Shown here piece by piece: positions 8,289 through 17,415 of a DNA stretch of 64,000 bases (position 1 is its first letter; the number at the start of each line of letters is the position of its first letter). A program made the translations under genes and the position numbers. The notes below the pieces were generated by a model, which made no database searches, had not been told where the DNA came from, and worked only from the letters and a program-made list of their open reading frames with translations. Source of the DNA: Paractinoplanes rishiriensis (GTDB taxonomy: Bacteria > Actinomycetota > Actinomycetes > Mycobacteriales > Micromonosporaceae); assembly GCF_016862375.1 (NCBI RefSeq), contig NZ_BOMV01000100.1:1-64000 (forward strand), in the 5' to 3' direction.

Positions 8289-9644
8289 ATGAGCGCGCCG
8301 GAGACGACCGGACGGGCCGGGACCGTCGGGGTTCCCGATCCGCCGACGGGGCGTAATCGGCTTCGCTACATCGGGCCCGGTGTGTTGTGGGCGCTGGCCG
8401 CACTGGCGACCGGCGAATTGTTGTTCACCCCACGCGTCGGCGCGCAGTACGGCTATGCGCTGCTGTGGGCTTTGGTCGTGGCGTTACTGCTGAAGCTGTT
8501 CGTCACCCGGGAGGTCGGTCGGTACAGCGTGGTCACCGGCGGCAAGCTGCTGACCGGTCTGTCCGAGCTGCCCGGCCCGCGAGGCTGGGCGATCTGGGCG
8601 ATCCTGCTGCCGCAGCTGGTGGTCGGGGCCGCGTCGATCGCGGGGATCGCCAGCGCGGCGGGCAGTGCGGTGGTGCTGGCGGTGACCGGGCCGGTGCAGC
8701 TGTGGACCGGCGTGGTGATCGCCGCAGCCGCAGGCCTGGTGCTGTTCGGCCGGTACGCGGGCGTGGAATGGGTGTCGCGGGCCCTCGGGCTGTTGCTCGC
8801 CGTCGGCGCGGTGATCGCCGCGGTAATGGTCGGCCCGGATCTCGGCGAAGCCGCCACCGGGATCATCCCAGGCATCCCATCCGATCTGGTGGTCGCCGAC
8901 ATCCTGCCGTGGTTGGGGTTCCTGTCCAACGGCGCCGCCGGGCTCATGTGGTACTCGTACTGGGTCGTCGCAAGGGCACCGGCATGGCCGCCCTCGACAC
9001 CGGCCGACGCGCCGACCTGAACTCACTCGACACCGGGCAGATCGACCGCTGCGCCGCTGGCTGCGCACCATGACCTTGGACTCGACGTCCGCCGTCGTCG
9101 GCACCGGCATCATCACCCTCGCCTTCCTCGTGCTCGGCGCCGAACTACTGCGCCCGGAAGGCATCGTGCCGGCCGAGTCCGACATGGCCCGCGACCTGAC
9201 GACACTGTTCAGCGAAGTCTTCGGCGTCGGCTTCTGGCTGATGGTCGCCGGACTGATCTCCGCCTTCTGGACGGCCACGCTGACCAACATCGACGGCTGG
9301 CAGCGGCTCTACACCGATGGCATCCGCCGGCTGCTGCCAACTCGGCCCGCCGACCGGACCTGGGCCAGGCCCGAGATCATCGGCCGGATCGCGGTCATCG
9401 GCTGGCTGGCCTTACTCCCGTTCGCGGTGTTCCTGATCTTCGGTGACCCGATTGCGCTGCTGAGTCTGGCCGGTTCCATCGAGGCCGTGCACATTCCGCT
9501 GGTCGCGGGCTCACCCTCTGGTTGAACCGGCGCACGCTGCCAGCCGAGCTGCGAGCCGGACGCGTCGCCACCGGCCTGGTCGTGGCCGCGATCGTCTTCT
9601 TCACCACCTTCGCCGCCTACTACCTGTGGCAGCAGGTGATGTGA
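8289..9644 (+). pseudogene. Nramp-family divalent metal transporter, three frameshifts
   Basis: Starts MSAPETTGRAG at ATG 8289 and reads as an Nramp protein (proton-coupled Mn2+/Fe2+ uptake): GPGVLWALAALATGELLFTP, EVGRYSVVTGGKLLTGLSEL, then after a one-base loss near 8970 VAKGTGMAALDTGRRAD, after another near 9050 the frame of DLTTLFSEVFGVGFWLMVAG and TATLTNIDGWQRLYTDG, and after a third near 9515 the last helix to TGA 9644. The three single deletions add up to 3, so the total span is again a multiple of three. Classic Nramp DPGN and MPH motifs are replaced (GPGV, ATGE), so it belongs to a divergent actinobacterial branch. Probably inactive unless the indels are sequencing errors. Confidence 0.8.
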
Positions 9645-9953
9645 GTGCATCGGAGTCGTGATCGGGCTGGCTCTGTTGCCCGCCGCGGCGCTGGTTAGCG
9701 TCGGCGTGGGCGGCTGCGTCGAGTCACCCCGGCTGGGGCTGCGGGAACCGGCGTACGCCGGGCGTAGCGGTGTGGCACTGACACCGAAAGCGACCACGCT
9801 GAGCATGCAGCTCCTGCTCCCACCCGGCCCCTGGGGCCCGGAAAGATCATGGATGTGTGCGGTCACAGTTAGCGGCGGACGCTACGGGGGACGCCCGCCG
9901 ATCACACGAACGGTGATCACTGTCGTCGGCGACTTCCAGCGGCGCGACGCAGG
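9645..9953. other. Intergenic stretch
   Basis: A plus-strand frame from GTG 9658 starts with a hydrophobic run (IGLALLPAAALVSVGVGGC) but then turns into low-complexity residues with no family resemblance. I do not count it as a gene. Confidence 0.3.
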
Positions 9954-10260
9954 TCAGGCCGCGACCGCCTCCTTCGGCACTTCGTCAACGACGGGGAAAG
10001 CCTCGCTGAGCTCGGCCGCGGCGAGGATACGTCGGACGAACGTCGAGGCGCCAGCAAGTGGACCGTCCGCCCGTGGCGTTCAGCAGTCCGGCCACCCTCG
10101 TCGACGACTTTGACGGTCGAGCACCGGACACATCACAGTCCGCTGCCGATTTCGCACACCGCTCGAGGTAAGGCATCCGACCCACCACGAAGCTGTTCTG
10201 TTCGCCGATCAGCAAGGTTCTGCGGGTTACCAGGGCGGCGTCGCTTTCGTTCAGGGGCAC
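9954..10260 (-). pseudogene. Probable STAS-like protein remnant, frameshifted
   Basis: From GTG 10260 (MPLNESDAALVTRRTLLIGE) the protein reads through ERCAKSAADCDVSG, then changes frame near 10120 to TVKVVDEGGRTAERHGRTVHLL and again near 10045 to STFVRRILAAAELSEAFPVV and a stop at 9954. The last part looks like the end of an anti-anti-sigma STAS fold (alternating strands and helices, closing with RRILAAAELSEAF). At least two single-base changes break it. The family call rests on style rather than a diagnostic motif. Confidence 0.45.
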
Positions 10261-10308
10261 GCCTTCGGATCGTGCGTCACCCTCATCCCGGAGGGGTACG
10301 GCAGGAGC

Positions 10309-10829
10309 ATGCTGCTTCAGAATCCCTCGGATCTCTGGCGCGTCGTCGTTGTCGGCGTGCTGATCTATCCAGCGCTGATCGCCGTATTGCGCTGGTCCGG
10401 CAAACGAAACCTGGCGAAGATGAACGCCTTCGATCTCATCGTCACCGTCGCGCTCGGTTCCACACTGGCGACCATCCTGCTGTCCCGCGATGTCGCCTGC
10501 TCGAGGGACTGTTCGCGCTCATCCTGCTGATCGTCCTGCAGCTGGCCGCCTCGTGGCTGTCGGTGCGGTTCGGTCCGGTCCGCCGTCTGCTCAAGTCGCA
10601 GCCCACGCTGCTGCTGCGCGACGGCGAGATCCTCACCGACGTACTGCGCCGGCAACGTGTCACTCCGGGAGAGGTCCACCAGGCGATCCGTGCTCAGGGC
10701 TTGGGCAGCGTGGCCTCCGTCGCGGCGGTCGTCCTAGAAACCGATGGCAGCTTCAGTGTCATCCCGGCAGAGCAAGCCGGCGACCTCACCGCCCTGGCCG
10801 ACGTCGACGGCTGCGGGAACACCGCGTGA
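10309..10829 (+). pseudogene. DUF421 (YetF-like) membrane protein, frameshifted
   Basis: ATG 10309 after GGCAGGAGC. Begins MLLQNPSDLWRVVVVGVLIY, followed by the DUF421 signature (SGKRNLAKMNAFDLIVTVAL, GSTLATILLSRDVA). One base is missing near 10494 (GCCTGCTCGAG for GCCCTGCTCGAG); the rest continues in another frame with the third helix (LFALILLIVLQLAASWLSVR), RRLLKSQPTLLLRDG and the cytoplasmic C-terminal domain ending SFSVIPAEQ. Span 521 bases (3n+2). The paralogue at 22167-22675 is also frameshifted, about ten codons further on. YetF-type proteins are stress- or sporulation-linked with no defined activity. Confidence 0.85.
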
Positions 10830-11389
10830 TCGGCGGCCCGCCCTGGCCGCTGGCACCCAGCGTCATCGCTCTGACCGTGGCCCTGGGGTCGATTATTGCG
10901 GTGGGCCGGCGGCTGGCGTCGACAGCCGATGCTCTGGCCGACCGTACCGGGATGGGCGAGGCCGCGGCCGGGGCGCTGCTGCTGGGCGCGGTGACCTCGC
11001 TGCCCGGGATCGGCACGACCGTGGTGGGCGCGTTGGGCGGCGATGCCCAGTTCGCGTTGGCGAACCCGCTCGGCGGTGAGCGCGTTGCAGACGTCGGTCA
11101 CGCCGGGGACGGACCGCGCTTGCTCGGCTGCGGCGGTGCCGGCAGCCTCGGTGTCGATCTCACCGTCGAGGATCACGACGCTGTTCTGCGCGCTCACCTC
11201 CACCGATCCACCGGTCACGGCCGGATCGTTGAGCAACGCCGCTGCCACCCGTAAGGCAAGTCCGCGTTCACCGTCGATGGGCAACATGGTCGTCGTCGTT
11301 CGGGGACAGGCCAGCATGGCGTCGCGGCCGCGCCGAGATCCGCGGTACGCCACGCTGTTATACCACTCGGGGTACGACCACCAGTACAT
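10694..11389 (-). CDS. BON domain protein with foreign C-terminal extension
   Basis: ATG 11389 follows GGGAGGGCTTC. Residues 1-105 are a normal small BON protein: MYWWSYPEWYNSVAYRG, then LALRVAAALLNDPAV, VEVSAQNSVVILDGEIDTEA and SVPGVTDVCNALTA. At about 11078 homology stops and the frame runs on for about 125 residues antisense to the truncated exchanger and DUF421 genes before a stop at 10694. The junction looks like a deletion that removed the 3' ends of two convergent genes. The BON part may still fold; the tail is unlikely to be functional. Confidence 0.6.
   Translation of the reverse strand: MYWWSYPEWYNSVAYRGSRRGRDAMLACPRTTTTMLPIDGERGLALRVAAALLNDPAVTGGSVEVSAQNSVVILDGEIDTEAAGTAAAEQARSVPGVTDVCNALTAERVRQRELGIAAQRAHHGRADPGQRGHRAQQQRPGRGLAHPGTVGQSIGCRRQPPAHRNNRPQGHGQSDDAGCQRPGRAADHAVFPQPSTSARAVRSPACSAGMTLKLPSVSRTTAATEATLPKP
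10826..11254 (+). pseudogene. Sodium/calcium exchanger family protein, truncated
   Basis: GTG 10826 overlaps the stop of the DUF421 gene (GTGA), so the two were coupled. The first roughly 84 residues are a clear CaCA-family start: two membrane segments with ADALADRTGMGEAAAGALLL and GAVTSLPGIGTTVVGALGGD, ending ALANPLGG. After about 11078 the frame continues in DNA that is the antisense of a BON gene, so all later residues are foreign. The remaining 250-300 residues of the exchanger are missing. Confidence 0.75.
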
Positions 11390-11533
11390 GAAGCCCTCCC
11401 ACGAATCGTGAACCGGCCGAGCCGATGACCCGTGCCGTTTTCTCAGGGTCACAAACTCGTGCGGCGACCAGTCCGCGACCCCGTCACGAATCGATGACTG
11501 TTGCACCGAGGGTCGTGGTGATGAGCAGGCCGA

Positions 11534-13111
11534 TCATCGCCTGGAAGGGCTGGGATTAAAGCTGTTGAGGGGTGCGGGCGATGCGGAGTGCGACTGCGGT
11601 GACGCCGGCGTTGCCGGCTCGCTGTCGGGGTCGTCGGCGGCGAGTCGGCGTCGGATCGTGACTTCGGCGGTGCCGCTGCCGCCGACCGTGATCTCGTCGT
11701 AGGCCTGCAGCGTGTGCGAAGGGTCGAGGTAGATCAGTGTCATCTCGAGCGGGGTGGGGGTGTCGCCTTCGAGTCCGCGCAGGCCGGCTCCGCCGGTGGA
11801 GCCGCTGACCATCAGCCGGGTTTCGCTCCGTCCGGATACCGGCGCCAGGATGCTGACCTTACGGGTGTGCCGATGCCCGGCGAGCACCAGCGGGACCGCA
11901 CCGTTGAGCGGTCCGGCGCTGGCCGGGTCGTGCACGAGCGCGATGTCGACCGGTGTGCCGGCGGCGTCGACCGTGGCGGCGAGCTGTGACCCGGACGCGT
12001 CGAGCAGCCCAGGCACGTCATCGATCTCGGCGCTGGCCTCCTTGTCGGGGGTGAAGCGTGGATCGCCGATGCCGGCGAACGTCAGCCCGGCCACGGTGGC
12101 GATCTGATTGTCCAGCACGACCGCGTTGGGTTGCGCGGCCACGGCCGCGGCGGTGATCGACGAATCGTGGTTACCACGGACATAGACGTACGGCACGCCC
12201 AGGGCTCCGATCGCAGCGACGAACGACGCCTCGACCTGGCTGCCCCAGTCGTTGATGTCGCCGGTGTCGACCACGACGTTCACCTGGTACTGCTTGACCA
12301 CCGCCGCGATCACCGTCCAGGCGGCCGGGTTGAGGTGCAGGTCGGAGACGTGCAGGACACGGATCGTGTCCGGGCTGGCCTGATAGACCGGCAGTGTGGA
12401 GAACGTGGCGTAGACCTTGCTGATGTTGCCGACCATCCGTTGCAGCTGGTCGCGGTACTTGGTGAACTGGTCGGCGATACGGCGGGCGTCACCGACGACC
12501 GCGGGCGCGTTGGCGAGCAGCCCGTGATACGTCGGTTCCTCGATCGAGCCGGGCTTGAACGTGACCGCGGTGATCGCACCGGTCGCTGTGAGGGTCGCCG
12601 CAGCGACACCGACGCCGGCCAGCACACGACGCCAACGCCGGAAGACGATCGCGGACAGCAGCAGCGCCCCGAGCAGCCCGGCGACGATCGACCGGGTCAG
12701 CAGCCGGGTGACGCCGTTCTGCACGTCGGTCGCCGCGGTCTGGCTGGCCGCGGCAAGCCCATTGGTGTCGTTGGCCAGCGCGAACGTCCGGTCCTGATCC
12801 AAGGTGTCCAGGCGTACCTTCAAATGCGCCGGCCCATCGTGACTGGCCAGACCGAGCGAGCCCAGCGGCGGGATCTGCACCTCGGTGCCCCCCGACAGCG
12901 ACGGCGTCACCGAGAACCGGGCCGCGAACGGCCCCACATCCGCCTGAGTGTCTCCAGCAGCGAGCAGACCGGCATGGACGCCGACCAGGCTCACCACGGC
13001 CACCGCAATGCCGAGACCCGCACGGCCGATAAGCCGGTGCCCGCGAGCACACTGCCAGACACCGACAACGACGTGGACCGTCTGACGAACGAAGTTTCGC
13101 CCACGAGACAT
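11534..13111 (-). CDS. Membrane-anchored metallophosphoesterase
   Basis: 525 residues from ATG 13111 (MSRGRNFVRQTVHVVVGVWQ). The N-terminal half has membrane segments at about 20-45 and 140-160 plus one near 170-190, with a periplasmic-type domain between. Residues about 250-450 are a calcineurin-like phosphoesterase with its metal ligands in order: VLHVSDLHLNPA (D-x-H), VVDTGDINDWG (GD), YVRGNHDS (GNHD), ALVHDP and LAGHRHTRK (GHxH). The C-terminal end is proline/serine-rich. The active site faces the outside if the third segment spans the membrane. An open frame continues upstream to 13396, but that part is antiquated GH15 sequence, so the later start is chosen. Confidence 0.85.
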   Translation of the reverse strand: MSRGRNFVRQTVHVVVGVWQCARGHRLIGRAGLGIAVAVVSLVGVHAGLLAAGDTQADVGPFAARFSVTPSLSGGTEVQIPPLGSLGLASHDGPAHLKVRLDTLDQDRTFALANDTNGLAAASQTAATDVQNGVTRLLTRSIVAGLLGALLLSAIVFRRWRRVLAGVGVAAATLTATGAITAVTFKPGSIEEPTYHGLLANAPAVVGDARRIADQFTKYRDQLQRMVGNISKVYATFSTLPVYQASPDTIRVLHVSDLHLNPAAWTVIAAVVKQYQVNVVVDTGDINDWGSQVEASFVAAIGALGVPYVYVRGNHDSSITAAAVAAQPNAVVLDNQIATVAGLTFAGIGDPRFTPDKEASAEIDDVPGLLDASGSQLAATVDAAGTPVDIALVHDPASAGPLNGAVPLVLAGHRHTRKVSILAPVSGRSETRLMVSGSTGGAGLRGLEGDTPTPLEMTLIYLDPSHTLQAYDEITVGGSGTAEVTIRRRLAADDPDSEPATPASPQSHSASPAPLNSFNPSPSRR

Positions 13112-13179
13112 GCTTGCAGCTGCCACGCCACTCCCCGGCCCATCGCGACAGGTCAATGCGCGGATCCTCGCAGCAGTCG

Positions 13180-13430
13180 CGGTACCTGTCCACTGCCGGA
13201 ACAGATCCTTGTTCTCGTCGGATCGCGTCGATGGTGCTGACCACACGAGCGTCGTCCGGGCAGGGAATCCTATGCTGGGGATCAGCAGCAGGGCGACATC
13301 CAGGCCGGTCGCGCCATAGGAGGGCGAAGGTGTTGCGGTCAGTGTAAAAGCCGTTCGCACACGTCGGCGTGGATCTCGTCGCGGATCGCCCGCCACCGGC
13401 CGGCGAGGCCAGGCGGTGGTGCTCGACAGC
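13180..13430 (-). pseudogene. Glycoside hydrolase family 15 remnant
   Basis: Pieces in three frames match a central part of the intact GH15 protein at 33644-35437: RWRAIRDEIHADVCERLLH (intact: RWRAMRDEIHAEVC), GLDVALLLIPSIGF (intact: LDAALLLIPRVGF) and DDARVVSTIDAIRREQ (intact: DPRVAGTVAAVQKEL). A stop and several frame changes interrupt it, and both ends of the gene are gone. It is a relic of a second glucoamylase/trehalase-like enzyme. Limits are approximate. Confidence 0.7.
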
Positions 13431-13620
13431 GGCAGTCGACGCGGCGACAGACCGTCACGGCACTGTCACGAGGCCGCCATGTTCACCGCCCGAGGCGGCC
13501 GCTCCGCAAACTTGTCGCCCTGGTCGCCGGCGCCCGCGGACGCCGCCGCCTTCGACGCCGCCCCTGCTCCTTTCGCCAGTGTGCCGCTGCTGAACGGCGC
13601 CGGCACACTGGCGTCCTGCC

Positions 13621-14475
13621 TCACATCGACAGGTCGGCGCATTGCGACTCGTTCGGCAGTAGCGGCCGGATCCTCAGCTGCCATGTCTGCCCCTGTGAAG
13701 TCCAGGGAGTCATGGTGCCGGCGTCCTCTGCGGCCGAGCGGATCCGTTCCACGTCAGATCCTTCGGCGATGACACAGCCGGTCCAGGTCTCTCCGGGTGG
13801 TTCGGAACCGGGTAGCGCCGGTCCGGGCCAGGCTTTCACCGGCGCCGGGCTTGCCGGATCGGGGCTGCCGGGCGAATGCGGGCGTACGAGAACCGCGATC
13901 GTGCCCGGCAGGTACGGAACGGGCCGCGGCAGGCTCTCCGCTGTCGGTAGTCCCTCGAGTTCGTGAACCAGCGCCTTCACCTCTTCTCGGGCTGCCTGCT
14001 GGGCCGCGGTGAGGTCGGGATCGACGTCGGCCTCCTGAAGGCCGATGATCGCGACGGTCGCCGGCGTGCCCGCGTTGTTCACGGTGATCCAGGTGGTGGT
14101 GGCGTCGGGTATCCGCGGATCGCCGAAATCGGTGTCCGGACGGATCCCGGCGGCCACGGCCCGCTCGGCGAGGTCCTGCGCCCGGGCCGCGCCGATCCGT
14201 TGCAGTTGCACGCTGGGCAAGGCCGGAGGGGGGTAGATGAGGATCTGCGGCCCCGGCGTGACCAAGCGCCCGTCGGGATACAGGGTCACGGCCGGTACGT
14301 CGGCGATGGGCGGCCCCGTCCCGGCGAGACCTCCGCCGCGCCGCACCTGCAGCAGCACCGGTGTCGAGGCGGCCGCTGACGAGTCAGCACCGGCATCCGT
14401 GTCGCCTGACGCGGCACAACCGGCAAGCATCAACAGGGTCGAACACCCTGCCAGCAGACGGTTCATGTCGAGCAT
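13621..14475 (-). CDS. Putative lipoprotein of unknown function
   Basis: 284 residues; ATG 14475 follows GAAGGAGGAATGGC (a second ATG is at 14466). Signal peptide ends in LLMLAGCAASG, a good lipobox, so it should be lipid-anchored outside. The body has a region with TLYPDGRLVTPGPQILIYPP, which resembles a surface domain seen in actinobacterial lipoproteins, and a C-terminal PGETWTGCVIAEGSD with LRIRPLLPNESQC. Three cysteines beyond the lipobox could form a disulfide. No family assigned. Convergent with nothing; stands alone. Confidence 0.75.
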   Translation of the reverse strand: MLDMNRLLAGCSTLLMLAGCAASGDTDAGADSSAAASTPVLLQVRRGGGLAGTGPPIADVPAVTLYPDGRLVTPGPQILIYPPPALPSVQLQRIGAARAQDLAERAVAAGIRPDTDFGDPRIPDATTTWITVNNAGTPATVAIIGLQEADVDPDLTAAQQAAREEVKALVHELEGLPTAESLPRPVPYLPGTIAVLVRPHSPGSPDPASPAPVKAWPGPALPGSEPPGETWTGCVIAEGSDVERIRSAAEDAGTMTPWTSQGQTWQLRIRPLLPNESQCADLSM

Positions 14476-14719
14476 GCCATTCCTCCTTCGTCCGGTGTAC
14501 CCGTCGTCCGTTCTTCTCGAATACGACGACGTGGCGGCGGGTCCGGGTTCCGGCAGATGCCATCCGTCATCGGACTGTCACGACCCGTCGTGCGCCCGAC
14601 CGGGTCGACGAACGCACCGCGGGTACTCGGATCACAACGAGGTGCGCCGCGCCGGCCGGTACCGGCCCGATAACGCCGGCATGTGACAACGGCGCATTAA
14701 AAATGAAGGGGAGCCACCC

Positions 14720-15387
14720 ATGAACAAGACAGCCTTCACCTGCGCCACAGCCGCCGGACTTCTCCTGATGGCCGGTTGCGGCGACAACTCGACGCCTGCC
14801 CCGACGTGCCGGCGACCGGTGAGCCGGCACCCACCTCTGCCGCGCCGACGGCCGGCGTCGCCGAGTGCGTGGTCGGTGAATGGCGCAGCACCGGCCTGCC
14901 CGCCGCCGACGGCGGCGCCGCAGACGCCGATCTGACCGGCGGTGCCGGGTTCCGGGTGACCATCGGGACCGACGGGGGCGCGGCGATCACCTTCGACGGC
15001 ATGGAACCGGTCGTCTTCTCCGCCCGCCTCGGCGAAGCCGAAGTGAGCGGGAAGTTCACCTACAGCGGTCAGGCCACAGGCCCGATGACCACGAACGCTG
15101 GCTCGGGCACCAGCCCGTCACCGGCGACAACCGGCAACTGGCAGCCGATCGGCGACATCAACTGGGATCAGACCCGCCTCACCGTCGACCTCACGGAACC
15201 GGCATCCGCCCGCCTCTTCGACAACGTGCCGCTCGAGGACTACACCGGTGACGGCGCCGCACGCACCGGCGACGCCGTCGACATCGACCCGTTCTTCGAC
15301 ACCGGAACCTACACCTGTGACGGTGACACCCTCACCGTCACACCGGACGACGACGGCGACCTGCCGCTCATCCTCGAACGCGCGTGA
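14720..15387 (+). pseudogene. Lipoprotein, frameshifted near its N-terminus
   Basis: ATG 14720 begins MNKTAFTCATAAGLLLMAGC, a clean signal peptide and lipobox. About 25 codons in, near 14800, one base is missing and the rest is in another frame: TAGVAECVVGEWRSTG, GFRVTIGTDGGAAITFDGME, KFTYSGQATGPMTT, DVDIDPFFDTGTYTCDG-type end, TAG-free to TGA 15387. The paralogue at 31691-32158 shares the second half (YSGQATG/YAGQATG, FDNVPL, DIDPFF, GDLPL-LERA). The domain is beta-rich, secreted and unassigned. Span 668 bases (3n+2). Confidence 0.75.
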
Positions 15388-15399
15388 CAGGCCACCAGG

Positions 15400-15975
15400 A
15401 TGCTCGCCGACGCGTACGGCCATCCCGGCCACGACGCCTACGACATGGACGGGCTGCGCAGTTTCTGGCGTACCCGACTGCTGAACATCATGCTCTATGT
15501 GGCCGCTCTCCTGATCGGCGCGGTGCTGTTGCCACTGTTGGTCATGGGACCCGGCATCCTCGCCCGCTTGTTGTCCGAGCTTCCCGGCCCAGACCTGACA
15601 TGGCTGATCACCGTGGCCTACTGGCCGACCGTGGTGCTACTGTCCCTGGCCGCTCTGACGTCGCTGTATCACCTGGCGGTACCGGTGAAGACGCGCTGGG
15701 CCAGAGACCTGCCCGGAGCGGTGCTCGCCCTGCTCATCTGGATCGGCGGCAGCGCGGCGCTTCGCGCGTACCTGCCCTCGGGTCTGCGCGGCGACGCCGG
15801 GCCGATCGCATTCCTGCTGTTCTTCTTTCTGACCGCCCTCGCGGTGCTGATCGGCGCCGAACTCAACGCCACCATCGACGAGTCGCAACCTGACGAAGCG
15901 ACCCGCACCGGGCGGCAGCAGGCACGCCGCATCGCGAGGCCTCGTAGATCGCAGCGCCAACCCACCGAACTTTAA
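15400..15975 (+). pseudogene. YihY/BrkB-family membrane protein, C-terminal half only
   Basis: An open frame of 191 residues that matches the second half of the YihY protein at 38378-39433 almost along its length: DMDGLRSFWRTRLL, LLVMGPGILARLL, YWPTVVLLSLAALTSLYHLA, RDLPGAVLALLIWIGGS and IGAELNATIDE. The roughly 150 residues before DGLRSFW, with the first two helices, are missing, and the join is at about 15440, just downstream of the frameshifted lipoprotein. No ribosome site precedes ATG 15400. A deletion relic. Confidence 0.75.
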
Positions 15976-16770
15976 CGGAACCGCCCGAGCAGGATCAGCA
16001 CCACAGCGGCCGAGCCACGGCGATCAACAGCCCTCGCTTGGAGACATCCGGCAGCGGTCCATGAGGTTCCCGCTCGCGCTACGCCCGAGCGGGCCACGGC
16101 GCCAGGACCGCCTGTCACCATCGGCCGGCGCAACGCAGCGTACCAGGACGTCCGTCGGGGTCGTAGAACAGCCGGTACGGAACGGTGGCTCAGGCACGAT
16201 GGAACGCGGGCAGCGGGGCGGGGTCGTGCCGCGGCGTCCGAGGCACTGAAGGCCTGCTGCGGATCGAGCAGATCCGGTCCTGACCGCCGCCCGGGTGACG
16301 GTCCAGATGCTCACGCATGAGGGTCAGGCACAGGTCACGAGCGAAAACACGGGCACGGTCACCGAGCCCGGCAGGGGCCGGCCGCCTTCAGGTCGACGCG
16401 CTCGTGTAACCGACGGTTCCCCAAGCCGGACCAAGCCGACGCTGCCTATCCATTCCCGCCAATCCGGCAGCGTCATCCTGATGCCCTACCCGATACTCAC
16501 CGGCGACCGCGTCGCAGTGTTCTGACATCAGACCGTCCTGCCCGGCGACTCGACTTGCTGCACCCTGGAACACCTGCTCCGCCTGGTGCGCTCCCGGAAC
16601 CTCAGCCGCTGAGATGCCAACGAGCACGACCCGAACGCAGATCAACCGCTCGTCGCTGACCCTGCCCCAGGTGGGATCGGAGTCCACCGCGACACGGCAC
16701 TGCCGTGGTTGCGGGGTCGCTGGAGCTGCTCGGCCCGAGCGACGCCGCACGGCCGCACGGGGCAGTGACT
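15976..16770. other. Long non-coding or decayed stretch
   Basis: I find no convincing gene in either strand in about 800 bases. On the minus strand near 16130-16200 a short frame reads TVPYRLFYDPDGRPGTLRC and may be the relic of a small soluble protein, but I cannot assign it. Stop-poor frames elsewhere reflect the high GC only. Confidence 0.45.
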
Positions 16771-17154
16771 TCAGCGGGCCATGGTTCCCGGAAAGGCCGA
16801 GCGGCAACGCGTGCGACCGGAGGCCGGCGTGGCAGATGAGCAGGATCCAGAACGCTCCGACAAGTTCAACTCCGCCGCCGAGTGCGTCCTGAACGGTGGA
16901 CACGGCGTCCAGGAGGCAATGGCGGTCGCGGTCGAGGAGAGGACGACGTCGCGCAGCGCGATGGCACGGTCGTGCACGCTGCCCCGGAAGTTGATCGCGA
17001 ACCGCTGCTTGACCGCGTTCTTCTCGTTGATGGTGGTCAACGATGCGTCGATGCTGCGCACTTCCCAGACGCCTACCCCGACCAGCACCACCATGGCGAG
17101 AACGACGACCACGAACCCGGCACCGAGACGCCTGCCGATGCTCCAACTCCGCAC
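16771..17154 (-). pseudogene. Methyl-accepting chemotaxis-type receptor, N-terminal fragment
   Basis: From GTG 17154 the frame reads VRSWSIGRRLGAGF, one membrane helix (VVVVLAMVVLVGVGVWEV) and the ligand-domain start typical of actinobacterial chemoreceptors (SLTTINEKNAVKQRFAINF, GSVHDRAIALRDVVLSS). Homology ends near 16880 and the frame drifts into unrelated residues. HAMP and signalling domains are absent. A truncated gene. Confidence 0.7.
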
Positions 17155-17415
17155 TGCGCGGCACCCCCATCGAGCAGTTACCGAAAGCGCGGCGTTCGCT
17201 ACGCAATGCAATCATCGCTCGTCAGGGCCGCGTGCAACTGGAACCGAATATCTTTCAGGAAAGACACGGGTTGAGCAGGGGCGGAGACGAAACCGTCGGT
17301 TGACGTCGAACTGGATGCGCCCGGTAGCCATCCCGCTGGGCCTGTGGCCGCCCGGGTCACACTCCGCATGTTGACGGCGAGGTCTCTCTTGAAACCACGC
17401 CCTTTCTCGACAGCA

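Noticed and set aside
13500..13560. A stretch resembling the C-terminus of GlsB (VALVAGARGRRR)
   Set aside because: Only about a dozen codons match 3164-3433, with no continuing homology on either side; may be chance or a very old relic.
16388..16770. Minus-strand frame continuing beyond the chemoreceptor fragment
   Set aside because: No homology or plausible domain; the frame is open only because of high GC.
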